From JBAXQQ01 sp037131695 (lineage in GTDB: Bacteria > Armatimonadota > Hebobacteria > CAIYQO01), in assembly GCA_964638715.1 (NCBI GenBank), contig CAZWZF010000006.1, positions 62,001 to 126,000 of the forward strand: a DNA stretch of 64,000 bases. The letters run 5' to 3'. The translations under genes and the position numbers were made by a program. The notes below the pieces were generated by a model. That model saw only the letters and a list, made by a program, of their open reading frames with translations. It was not told the DNA's origin and made no database searches. Positions 35,710-43,773 of the stretch are shown here, one piece after another (within the stretch, counting starts at the first letter, position 1; each line of letters starts with the position of its first letter).

Positions 35710-36234
35710 TTACCCGGCTTTCTGGTTGTGGTACGCTTCGATGGTACCTACCAGATTGGACATTACAGCACCCAGTACGGATACTGTGTTGGCGATCGGC
35801 GATTGCAGTGTGCCGAGTAAGTTTGCGAGAATCTGTTCGCGCGGCGGTAATGTGGCAAGATTTGCAACATCCTTGGCGTTCAACTCGCTGGTGCCCAGGA
35901 TTCCACCCTTGATTTGCGGCATATCTTTGCGCAGTTCTTTGATGAATGCGGTCAGAATCTTTGTCGCCTCAACAGGATCACCTTCAGCAAATAAAATCGC
36001 TGATGGATTTTCCAAAATCGAATCAAGAGTTGGTTTACCTTTTGCTGCTAAAGCGCGTTTCAACAATGTATTTTTACATACAACGTATTTCGCGTTAGCT
36101 GGGCGCAACTTGCGGCGTAAGTTCGTGATTTGCTCTACAGTCAAACCGCGGTAATCAGTCACAATCAAACCTTGACTTGCATCAATGGATTCTTCCAACT
36201 GGGTAATAGTTGCCGCTTTTTTTGTCGTTGGCAC
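35710..36234 (-). CDS. rplJ: 50S ribosomal protein L10
   Basis: 174 residues starting at a GTG with AAAGGAGGTG nine bases upstream. It contains GLIVTDYRGLTVEQITNLRR, AKYVVCKNTLLKRAL and TSELNAKDVANLATLPPREQ, typical L10 segments. It anchors L7/L12 dimers to the large subunit and, by family, represses its own operon by binding the leader found just upstream. The usual neighbours rplK, rplA and rpoB are not present here. Confidence 0.97.
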   Translation of the reverse strand: MPTTKKAATITQLEESIDASQGLIVTDYRGLTVEQITNLRRKLRPANAKYVVCKNTLLKRALAAKGKPTLDSILENPSAILFAEGDPVEATKILTAFIKELRKDMPQIKGGILGTSELNAKDVANLATLPPREQILANLLGTLQSPIANTVSVLGAVMSNLVGTIEAYHNQKAG

Positions 36235-36354
36235 AGGTACTCACCTCCTTTTCAAGATTTTTGGTTCGCCCGTCCATATAAAAAAAATAATGCCCCTGAA
36301 CCATACGGAACAGCGACACGAAGTTATAGCGTAGACAAGATTATTATCTGTACA

Positions 36355-36415
36355 CGAACCTCGGCAGGCGGTAAGAAACCTTTATGCATAAATGCACCTG
36401 CTGTCTCCGGCGGAA
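36355..36415 (-). ncRNA. Ribosomal protein L10 leader
   Basis: On the minus strand the 5' UTR of rplJ contains CCGGAGACAGCAGGTGCA and then CTTACCGCCTGCCGAGGTT. The GCAGG...CCTGC pairing, the AGACAGCAGG and the CCTGCCGAGG strings are the hallmarks of the L10 leader family, which the L10-L12 complex binds for feedback control. Confidence 0.85.
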
Positions 36416-36428
36416 CAAACCGAAAAGA

Positions 36429-36457
36429 ATTATAGCGGGTTGTGAATAGGGTGTCAA
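36429..36457 (-). promoter_or_regulatory. Consensus promoter of rplJL
   Basis: On the minus strand TTGACA (36457-36452) and TATAAT (36434-36429), both perfect, are separated by 17 bp. The transcript would begin just ahead of the L10 leader. Confidence 0.93.
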
Positions 36458-36466
36458 GACCCCGTT

Positions 36467-36487
36467 GGAGAATTGAGAATTGAGAAT
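36467..36487. repeat. GAGAATT heptameric repeat, short
   Basis: Two to three GAGAATT units just beyond the rplJL promoter. Confidence 0.65.
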
Positions 36488-36646
36488 TTTTACATTGATT
36501 TATAAGATTTTTAAAAGACAAAAGTAACAAAACTCCGGTGGTTTTGATTAGCTCAATAGTTTCATTTAGTCACCTCATCACTCAAAATTATTTTAATCTG
36601 TGGTTAAAAAAGGATATTTCGCCTATTTACCGGAAATTTTATAGTG

Positions 36647-37807
36647 ATGATAAAATCGACTAAACAATCAGGTGATTCCGCGCGCGGCGAATTGGCTGAT
36701 GCCCGGCGGATTGTTATTAAAATCGGCAGCAATCTGGTGGCGACGGCTGACGGCAAATTCAATACCGCTTTGTTATCCGGCATTGTCGCAGAAATTGCGG
36801 CGCTGGTGACAGAGGGACGCGAAGTTTTATTGGTAACTTCCGGCGCCGTTCGGTTGGGACTTGCCCGTATGGGGCTTATCGGCGGTCCGCGACCGGATTT
36901 ATCCACCCGCCAGGCGGCGGCAGCGGTTGGCCAGGTCGATTTAATCGCCTGTTATAACGAATTATTCACCAGTCACGACTGTGTGGTGGGGCAATTGCTC
37001 CTCACCGGCGACGATATTTCCGCGCGTAAGAGATACTTGCATATTCGCAACACCCTGTTGCCGATGATGCACCGTCACAATATTGTGCCAATCATAAATG
37101 AAAACGACTCAACTTCAATTGAAGGCGTACAGATAGGTGAAAACGACCGGTTGGCGGCACTGATTGCCGGCAAGGTGCAGTGCGACCTGCTGATTATCCT
37201 CAGCGATGTTGATGGTTTGTATACCGCTAATCCATCAATCGACCCGGATGCAAAATTGATTGATGAAGTCGCTGATGTAACCACAGAGATTGAAGCGATG
37301 GCGGGCGGCAGCGTTTCCGGCGTTGGCCGCGGCGGTATGAAGTCAAAGGTTACAGCGGCGAAAATAGCCACCCGCATGGGTGCGCATACCGTAGTGGCAC
37401 TGGGGCATACCCCTGGTATTATCGCAAAGATTTTAAGCGGAGAAGTGACAGGAACGCTGTTTGCCGCTAAAATGGATGAGAAACTGGCGGCGCGCAAACA
37501 ATGGCTGGGATTCGCGGCGGCACCCAAAGGAACCCTTACGGTTGACGACGGGGCGGCAAATGCTATGCTGCAGCGCGGCAGCAGTCTGCTTCCGGTAGGT
37601 ATAAAGCAGATAACCGGGTCATTTTTCTCTGGCGATGTGGTCTCTGTTTGCCGGTTGGACGGCAGCGAAATTGCCCGTGGACTGGTGAATTATCCGACCG
37701 GAGAACTGCAAAAAATCGCCGGCAAAAAAACTGCGCAAATCGAGGAAATCCTCGGCACTCACCCGTATGATGAAGTGGTGCATCGCGACAACCTGATATT
37801 AATCTAA
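36647..37807 (+). CDS. proB: Glutamate 5-kinase with PUA domain
   Basis: 386 residues. It makes gamma-glutamyl phosphate, the first step of proline synthesis. The amino-acid kinase domain shows RIVIKIGSNLV, LVTSGAVRLGL, NENDSTSIEG and SVSGVGRGGMKSKVTAAK. From about 280 a C-terminal PUA domain follows (KGTLTVDDGAANAMLQRGSS). The ATG at 36647 directly follows another ATG; no strong ribosome site is seen. proA is not adjacent; a potassium regulator follows after 15 bases, so the two are probably co-transcribed, perhaps linking osmotic-stress functions. Confidence 0.95.
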   Translation: MIKSTKQSGDSARGELADARRIVIKIGSNLVATADGKFNTALLSGIVAEIAALVTEGREVLLVTSGAVRLGLARMGLIGGPRPDLSTRQAAAAVGQVDLIACYNELFTSHDCVVGQLLLTGDDISARKRYLHIRNTLLPMMHRHNIVPIINENDSTSIEGVQIGENDRLAALIAGKVQCDLLIILSDVDGLYTANPSIDPDAKLIDEVADVTTEIEAMAGGSVSGVGRGGMKSKVTAAKIATRMGAHTVVALGHTPGIIAKILSGEVTGTLFAAKMDEKLAARKQWLGFAAAPKGTLTVDDGAANAMLQRGSSLLPVGIKQITGSFFSGDVVSVCRLDGSEIARGLVNYPTGELQKIAGKKTAQIEEILGTHPYDEVVHRDNLILI

Positions 37808-37822
37808 AATGAGGCAAAATAA

Positions 37823-38476
37823 ATGGGCGTATCAAATATATTGATTATCGGACTTGGTTATTTTGGCGAAAACCTTGCCCTGGAATTAGTTAACATGGGG
37901 CATGATGTAGTAGGTATTGATACTGATATGGCAGTAGTGGAACGCAATTCGTCGCTGCTGACCAATACCATGCAGTTGGACGCGACCAATATTACTGCAC
38001 TGCGCTCTTTGGAAATTACCAGCTTTGACATCTGCATAGTTGGTCGCGGGTCAGACCTTGAGGAAGGTGTACTCATTACCCTTAACCTGAAAGAATTAGG
38101 CGCGCGCCGTGTAATCTGCAAGGCACTCACCGACCAGCAGCGCAAAGTGCTGGAACGCATCGGTGCTGATGAAATAGTACAGCCTGAACGCGATATGGCA
38201 AAAAGACTCGCCCACATGATAGGCACTTCTACCGATATGATAGACTCTCTGGATATCCCCGACGGCTTTGGCATCCATGAAATTTACGCTCCGCGCGGAT
38301 GGGTAAAAAGAACAATCGGCGACCTGAAACTGCCAACCAACCGCGGTCTGCAATTGCTGCTTCTGAAACAAGGCGACAAATTCATCCCTTCCCCCGGTCC
38401 GGATGTAGAGCTGAAAGAAGGCGATATCATGGTGCTATTCGGCCATAACCACAATTTGGCAAGACTGCAGAAGTAA
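37823..38476 (+). CDS. Trk/Ktr-type potassium uptake regulatory subunit
   Basis: 217 residues. An N-terminal RCK_N/Rossmann domain (NILIIGLGYFGENLALEL, with GxGxxG and the acidic residue in VVGIDTD) is followed from about 140 by a TrkA_C domain (GIHEIYAPRGWVKRTIGDL, ending KEGDIMVLFGHNHNLARLQK). This single-RCK length corresponds to KtrA/KtrC rather than the double-length E. coli TrkA. By family it binds nucleotides and gates a KtrB/TrkH channel, which is not in the window. It follows proB closely. Confidence 0.9.
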   Translation: MGVSNILIIGLGYFGENLALELVNMGHDVVGIDTDMAVVERNSSLLTNTMQLDATNITALRSLEITSFDICIVGRGSDLEEGVLITLNLKELGARRVICKALTDQQRKVLERIGADEIVQPERDMAKRLAHMIGTSTDMIDSLDIPDGFGIHEIYAPRGWVKRTIGDLKLPTNRGLQLLLLKQGDKFIPSPGPDVELKEGDIMVLFGHNHNLARLQK

Positions 38477-38786
38477 GTTTAAATTAAAAATTAAAAATTA
38501 AAAATGCAAAATTAAAAATTATTTTTATAAGACTCTGCGATTTTTTTGTCTGAACCACGATTTGGGGGGATTTTAGGATTGGGAAGATTTTTTAACAATC
38601 ATTTAATCTGTTAATCCAGTGAATCATGGTTCAGACAATTTAATTAGCCTTCTCCCACCCCTCTAATTTTTAATTTTGCATTTTAATTATTCGTACCATT
38701 CTCAATTCTCAATTAAATTCCCACCTCCGTGTATCTTGCTCTGTGTCTTCTCTGTGCATCTTGTGTCATAAAAAATTTACTCTCAT

Positions 38787-38804
38787 TACTCAAATATTTG
38801 ATTA
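38787..38804. promoter_or_regulatory. MarR-operator-like palindrome, distal
   Basis: TACTCAA-ATAT-TTGATTA, one mismatch between arms. It closely matches the site at 39128 and shares the preceding CAT. It lies about 380 bases before marR. Confidence 0.45.
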
Positions 38805-38984
38805 TTATAGGACTTTTTCTTGACTGTAGGGGCAATCCCTTTGTGGTTGCCCGCGCCTACAGTATGATTTTCATCCGTAACAATTATCCTTTGCAGTTCC
38901 TTATCTGAATTAATGCAGTAGGCGAAGGGGCAACCACAAAGGGATTGCCCCTACATAATTCTAAGCGAAAGTCCCGTTATTATA
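38803..38984. mobile_element. MITE-like inverted-repeat element (TGTAGGGGCAATCCC ends)
   Basis: The arms TGTAGGGGCAATCCCTTTGT (from 38825) and its complement (ending 38955) pair almost perfectly over 28 bp, and a further outer pair (ATTATAGGACTTTTTC with GAAAGTCCCGTTATTAT) extends the stem to 38803-38984. The loop is AT-rich and non-coding. Similar GGGGCAA...TTGCCCC repeats are common in many bacterial genomes, from memory. Confidence 0.85.
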
Positions 38985-39110
38985 TATTTTTCAGGAATTT
39001 TCAGGATTGGGTGGCATAATAGTTCTGTTGATAAGGGAAATTGTTGGGTTTGGAAAATATATCAATTTATTTTGCAAAAATGTTTAAAAACCCTTGTATT
39101 ACTGGTAGAA

Positions 39111-39145
39111 TGGTAATATACTTTCATTACTCAACTATTTGAGTA
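39111..39145 (+). promoter_or_regulatory. Extended -10 promoter and MarR operator of the efflux operon
   Basis: TGGTAATAT (39111-39119) is an extended -10. Directly downstream, at 39128-39145, is TACTCAA-CTAT-TTGAGTA, a perfect palindrome with 7-bp arms, 24 bases before the marR start. A repressor bound there would block transcription start or escape. Autoregulation by the MarR protein is an inference from position. Confidence 0.7.
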
Positions 39146-39169
39146 GAGAACTATTGAGGTAAGCAACTA

Positions 39170-39652
39170 ATGGCAAACGAAACTAATTTGGAATCTGCGA
39201 AGAAAATGCTTGAAGTTATACCCATGGTGATGGGCGGCGTTGGCCGCGAGATGCGGAAACGGCAGGTACTTGATGTATCCATGCCGCAATTCCGCGCTTT
39301 GATGACGATACGTTTTCACCCGGAAATCCCCATGTCAGGTATAGCAAAGCATCTTGACGTCACTCTTTCTTCAGCATCAAAACTAATTGACGGACTGGTT
39401 GACCGCGGATGGGTACAACGGGCGGAGTCAGTAGATGATCGTCGAAAAACTTTGTTGTCGCTTTCCCCGGCAGGAAAGGAAGTCATCGAAGAACACCACA
39501 AAGCGAAGTTAAAATACTTCACAGAATTATTGAAAGATTTAACTGATGAAGAATGCATTATATTACACAAAGCTGGAAATATTTTGCACACGATATTTGC
39601 CCCCATGGAACCAGAACATATAAAAATCATGAGACAAGGTGAGATGAAATGA
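39170..39652 (+). CDS. MarR-family transcriptional regulator
   Basis: 160 residues. A winged helix-turn-helix spans about 40-110 (MSGIAKHLDVTLSSASKLID, then the wing AESVDDRRKTLLSLSPAGKEV); flanking helices form the dimer. By family it represses its own operon and is released by a ligand. It is the first gene of the efflux operon and overlaps the TolC-like gene by ATGA. TGAGGT precedes the start. Confidence 0.93.
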   Translation: MANETNLESAKKMLEVIPMVMGGVGREMRKRQVLDVSMPQFRALMTIRFHPEIPMSGIAKHLDVTLSSASKLIDGLVDRGWVQRAESVDDRRKTLLSLSPAGKEVIEEHHKAKLKYFTELLKDLTDEECIILHKAGNILHTIFAPMEPEHIKIMRQGEMK

Positions 39653-40893
39653 AAAAAGTCATTGTAACAACACTATTTTTCGCATGTATTGCATCATTTG
39701 CCGCACCGGCAATGACGCTGAAAGATGCGATTGCGCTCGCTCTAAAAAACCAGCAGAACGTTTTGCGTGGCGAGCAGAGCCTGGCTGCGGCGAAGTACCG
39801 GCTTACACAATCAAAGTCGGACTATTTCCCGCAATTGAATGTAGATTACACTCAAGGAATTTTCAACTCTACTCAGAGTAAGGCTTCCGGAAATGCTGCT
39901 TTAAACGCAAGCATGAACTTTTATGATGGCGGCAAGCGTGAATTGAATGTAAAGAGTTCTGAATTAGGAATTGATTCATCAACCAGCAATTTGGAACAAT
40001 TTAAACAGGCGGTAGTAAATAATGTCACCAGTGCATATTTCACCCTGTTAAAAGCGAAAAAACAGAATGATGTTGTGAAATCTCAATTGAAATTGCTGAA
40101 TGGTCAATTGGATTTAATCAAGGCACGTATTGAAGTTGGCGACGCGGCGGCGGTTGATTCATTGCCGGTAGAGGCGAGTGCCGCCAATGCCCGTTTTGAT
40201 TTGCTGACATCAAATAACAATATCCGCACCTCTGCGATGCTGTTGCAAAACGCGATTGGCATTGCGATTACGCCAGATTTTGACATTGATGATTTTAACT
40301 TGAAACAAATTACTGTTGATTCCCTGGAAAACTATATAACGGTCGCAAAGGCGAACCGGCCGGAAATATTAATATCAAAAGCCGGGGTAGAAAGCGCTAA
40401 AGTAAATGTAGATATCGCGAAACTGCAGACTCGAATACGACCTCAAGTAAATGGTACGTGGAGCGAACCGTTAATTGGCAGCGGAAAGAGCAACTATTCA
40501 GTAACGGCCGGTGTAGTATATTCGATATTCGATGCCGGTGCGAATAAGGCAGCTTTAAATGTAGCAAATACAAATCTGGAAAGCGCGAAAATTCAACAAA
40601 ACCAGGCAAATAAAGATATAGAATCTGATGTGCAGATAGCGTATATAAATGTTCTTAACTCCGTTGAAAAGATAGCCGCCAGCGCGCAAAGCCTGAAATC
40701 GGCACAGGCAAGTTATGATGCCCAGGAAGAAAGATACAAATTAGGATTAGTCACACCGTTGGATTTATTAAATGCGCAAAACACATTAGTCAGCGCACAG
40801 TACAACGCAGTACAGGCGAACTACGATTATTATATTAACATCAGTAAGCTTGAGTATGCTACCGGGAAACAAGGGGTGCTTTATGGTAACTAA
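39649..40893 (+). CDS. TolC-like outer-membrane efflux protein
   Basis: 414 residues with a signal peptide (MKKVIVTTLFFACIASFAAP). Two outer-membrane-efflux-protein repeats are present: the first begins MTLKDAIALALKNQQNVLRG, and the second has KANRPEILISKAGVESAKVN. The end, EERYKLGLVTPLDLLNAQN, is the typical TolC motif. It forms the exit duct of a tripartite pump with the next genes. It overlaps marR by 4 and the adaptor gene by 11 bases. Confidence 0.92.
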   Translation: MKKVIVTTLFFACIASFAAPAMTLKDAIALALKNQQNVLRGEQSLAAAKYRLTQSKSDYFPQLNVDYTQGIFNSTQSKASGNAALNASMNFYDGGKRELNVKSSELGIDSSTSNLEQFKQAVVNNVTSAYFTLLKAKKQNDVVKSQLKLLNGQLDLIKARIEVGDAAAVDSLPVEASAANARFDLLTSNNNIRTSAMLLQNAIGIAITPDFDIDDFNLKQITVDSLENYITVAKANRPEILISKAGVESAKVNVDIAKLQTRIRPQVNGTWSEPLIGSGKSNYSVTAGVVYSIFDAGANKAALNVANTNLESAKIQQNQANKDIESDVQIAYINVLNSVEKIAASAQSLKSAQASYDAQEERYKLGLVTPLDLLNAQNTLVSAQYNAVQANYDYYINISKLEYATGKQGVLYGN

Positions 40894-42925
40894 AAGAAAA
40901 CCAACTGGCTGGATTATTCTGGCGATAGTGTTAATTGCAGGCGGATTTTTCGCTTATAAACAAATGAATGTTAAAAAGCCGGTGACGATTAAAACGGCAC
41001 AGGTTAAACGCGGCACAATAACATCCAGTATATCTTCGACCGGCACATTGCAGCCAATCACCACGGTTGAAGTAAAATCAAACGCCGGTGGTACCATCAT
41101 AGAATTGGCCGTTGATGAAGGCGATTATGTAAAAGCCGGACAGTTAATAGCAAAGATTGACCCCAGCGATACAATGACAACATTGGAACAATCACAGGCT
41201 GATTATGATGGCGCAGTTGCAAAAATAGATCAGGCACAAAAAAATAAGACCTTGCAGAAATTACAGTCAGACCAGTCAATAATATCTGCCCAGCAGGCTG
41301 TTGCATCTGCAAATACAAAATTATCCCAGGCAATAGACCAATCAAAGCTGCAGCCGCAATTGACTGACAACTCTATCAAACAGGCAGAACAGTCGCTGCT
41401 ATCCGCCAAGACGAAACTTGCCCAGGCGGTAGAACAGGCAAAACTGCAGCCGCAATTAACTGATAATAGTATCAAACAAGCAGAACAGTCGTTGTTGGCA
41501 GCTAAGGCGAAATTGTCGCAGGCACAGGATACCGCGGACATTCAACCCAAGTTAACTGCTGCTGCTATAGATCAGGCTCAAAGTAGTCTTGATTCATCAA
41601 AAGCAACCTTGAATCAGTTAACAAACTCATTGATTCCGCAACAGATCAGCAGTGCGCAGGCTAATTTCAATTCCGCGAAAGTATCGTTGACAAATGCCGA
41701 TAATGACTTAAAAAGACAGAAAGCACTGCTTGATAAAGGTTATGTAGCAAAAAGCACCGTTGATGATTCCGAAGGAAAATACGAGTCTGCCAAGGCGCAG
41801 TATGATATTGCGAAAAGCAAATTAGATACTGTTAAAGATCAGACCAATGACGATTTGCAGAATGCCAAATTAAAAGTGAAACAGGCTGAATCCCAGTTGT
41901 TGAACGCACAAATTAATAAGGCGCAGGATAAGTTGAAATTGCAGGATTTAGAATCTGCCAAAGCTTCTGTCGCTCAGGCAGAAACCACCTTGAAAAATGC
42001 GAGAGATAACCGTTCCCAGGATGTATTGAGAAATAAAGATGTTGATGTTGCCCAAAATGCTGTTGACCAGGCTGTGATAAACCTGAAAAATGCCCGCGAC
42101 AACAGTGTGCAGGACAAATTGAAAAATAAAGATGTAGATGCAGCCCGGGCAGCGTTGAAGCAGGCGCAATCTAACCTGGACACTGCCATTGCAAATAAAT
42201 TGCAGGAAAGTATTAAAGCGGGGGACATTATTCAGGCAAAATCATCGTTATCCCGCGCCAAGGCATCAGTGACCAATGCAACCACTCAGCTTGGATATAC
42301 TACCATCACCGCCCCGCGCGATGGTGTAGTAGTGAAAAAGTATGTTGAAGTAGGTTCTATTGTTACCGGCGGCCGATCATCAAATATCGGCAGCGGCAGC
42401 GGCGTTTCGATTGTAGATATTGCTGATGTATCAAAAATGCAAATACTGGCAAATATAGATGAAACCGACATTGCCCGTATAGAAATAGGTCAGGATGTTG
42501 ATGTAACCATCGACGCTTATCCTGATGAATTATTTGATGGCAAGGTTGTAAAGATTGCCCCGCAGGCGATAGTTGACCAGAGCGTTACCAGCGTGCCGGT
42601 TACCGTGCAGATGAATATTGCAGATAAAAGACTGAAACCGGCCATGAATGCAACCTGCGACTTCGTTATAGAACGGAAAAAAGATGTGCTTTACGTACCG
42701 GCAGAGGCAATTAAAGAAGCTGATGACGGCGTGACGGTGAGCATGCAGGTTGATGGCCAGATTGTAACACGTAAAATAACCATTGGATTAACCGGCAGCA
42801 CCGATATTGAAGTAACCAGCGGACTGAAAGAAGGTGAATCGGTGATAACATCTATAATTGATCCGAATGTTAAAAAGACAACTACCCCAGCAACTAACAG
42901 GAATGCGGGTCCAAGAATGTTTTAG
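40883..42925 (+). CDS. Membrane-fusion (MacA/HlyD-type) efflux adaptor with very long coiled coil
   Basis: 680 residues, far longer than MacA (about 370). A membrane anchor (about 9-26) is followed by a first lipoyl half (GTLQPITTVEVKSNAGGTII, with VDEGDYVKAGQLIAKID). A coiled-coil hairpin of about 370 residues then contains repeated units: KLQPQLTDNSIKQAEQSLL occurs twice almost unchanged and NLKNARDN.. type repeats follow. The second lipoyl half and beta-barrel start at about 468 (TITAPRDGVVVKKYVEVGSI). The long hairpin would have to span a wide periplasm to reach TolC. The ATG at 40883 with AAGGGG upstream is chosen over a TTG at 40850. Confidence 0.9.
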   Translation: MVTKRKPTGWIILAIVLIAGGFFAYKQMNVKKPVTIKTAQVKRGTITSSISSTGTLQPITTVEVKSNAGGTIIELAVDEGDYVKAGQLIAKIDPSDTMTTLEQSQADYDGAVAKIDQAQKNKTLQKLQSDQSIISAQQAVASANTKLSQAIDQSKLQPQLTDNSIKQAEQSLLSAKTKLAQAVEQAKLQPQLTDNSIKQAEQSLLAAKAKLSQAQDTADIQPKLTAAAIDQAQSSLDSSKATLNQLTNSLIPQQISSAQANFNSAKVSLTNADNDLKRQKALLDKGYVAKSTVDDSEGKYESAKAQYDIAKSKLDTVKDQTNDDLQNAKLKVKQAESQLLNAQINKAQDKLKLQDLESAKASVAQAETTLKNARDNRSQDVLRNKDVDVAQNAVDQAVINLKNARDNSVQDKLKNKDVDAARAALKQAQSNLDTAIANKLQESIKAGDIIQAKSSLSRAKASVTNATTQLGYTTITAPRDGVVVKKYVEVGSIVTGGRSSNIGSGSGVSIVDIADVSKMQILANIDETDIARIEIGQDVDVTIDAYPDELFDGKVVKIAPQAIVDQSVTSVPVTVQMNIADKRLKPAMNATCDFVIERKKDVLYVPAEAIKEADDGVTVSMQVDGQIVTRKITIGLTGSTDIEVTSGLKEGESVITSIIDPNVKKTTTPATNRNAGPRMF

Positions 42926-42983
42926 ACTGGTGTAACCATCCCGTCCTTATTAAATTAATGATAAGGACGGGGAAGATGCCAGT
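42926..42983. repeat. Long imperfect hairpin between adaptor and ATPase genes
   Basis: CCGTCCTTAT (42941-42950) pairs perfectly with ATAAGGACGG (42961-42970), and outer ACTGG/CCAGT parts extend the stem. The hairpin sits inside the operon, so it could lower downstream expression, protect the upstream mRNA, or be a small inserted element. Confidence 0.7.
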
Positions 42984-43026
42984 TAGAGTTACTGTAAGAA
43001 TAAGATTTCTTATGAGGTTAAATGAG

Positions 43027-43773
43027 ATGATTAAAATCGAACACCTTAGTAAAACGTATCATTTAGGCGATATATCCGTCCGGGCGCTGAAGTCGGCATC
43101 GATTGAAATTGGTGCCGGGGAGTTCGTCGCCATCATGGGACCATCGGGGTCGGGTAAATCAACATTTATGAATATAGTAGGATGTTTGGACAAGCCAACA
43201 ACGGGGTCGTATACATTAGATGATATAGAAGTAGCAGGCATGAGTGATGACGCGTTGGCAATGGTGCGCAACCAAAAGTTAGGTTTTGTTTTTCAAACTT
43301 TTAATTTAATACCGCGCCAGCCGGCACTAAAACAGGTTATGCTGCCTATGATGTATGATGCACATACTAAAACTGATATGACAGAGCGGGCAATAACAGC
43401 ATTGCAGAGAGTTGGGTTAGCCGAAAGAATGCATCATAAACCTAATGAATTGTCCGGTGGGCAGCAGCAGCGTGTTGCTATCGCCCGGGCGTTAGTGAAT
43501 AATCCCAGGATTATTCTCGGCGATGAACCAACCGGAAACCTCGATACCCGCACATCAGAAGAAATAATGCAGATATTTCAGGAACTGCACGAAGAAGGGA
43601 AAACGGTAATTATCGTTACCCATGAAGAAGATATTGCAAAACATGCACAGCGGATAGTAAGGTTCAAAGATGGCCATATCGTCAGTGATGTGCAGGTGAA
43701 AGACAGGACATCTGCCGTGGCTGTGCTCGCAAGCCTGCCAATTGAAGAAGATGAAGAGGAGGAAACAGTATGA
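43027..43773 (+). CDS. ABC transporter ATPase, MacB/LolD type
   Basis: 248 residues from the ATG at 43027 (MIKIEHLSKTYHLGD); the frame continues upstream to 42958, but that part overlaps the hairpin. Walker A GPSGSGKST, the Q loop FQTFNLIPR, the signature LSGGQQQRVAIARAL, Walker B IILGDEPTGNLD and the His switch IVTHEED are all intact. The C-terminus is acidic (PIEEDEEEETV). It is separate from its permease, unlike fused MacB, and overlaps it by ATGA. Confidence 0.93.
   Translation: MIKIEHLSKTYHLGDISVRALKSASIEIGAGEFVAIMGPSGSGKSTFMNIVGCLDKPTTGSYTLDDIEVAGMSDDALAMVRNQKLGFVFQTFNLIPRQPALKQVMLPMMYDAHTKTDMTERAITALQRVGLAERMHHKPNELSGGQQQRVAIARALVNNPRIILGDEPTGNLDTRTSEEIMQIFQELHEEGKTVIIVTHEEDIAKHAQRIVRFKDGHIVSDVQVKDRTSAVAVLASLPIEEDEEEETV

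Larger units (their letters stand above)
38477..39105. other. Repeat-rich spacer before the efflux operon
   Basis: No gene is seen. The stretch begins with AAAATTA heptamers (38480-38520), then imperfect CAGAG/CTCTG and GTGTATCTTG fragments near 38725-38765 related to the hairpin at 9332, a MarR-operator-like palindrome at 38787, and the inverted-repeat element at 38803-38984. Confidence 0.7.

Noticed and set aside
42958..43026. Longer N-terminus of the efflux ATPase
   Set aside because: The added residues lie in the hairpin between the genes, and MIKIEHLSKTY is the normal start of the family.
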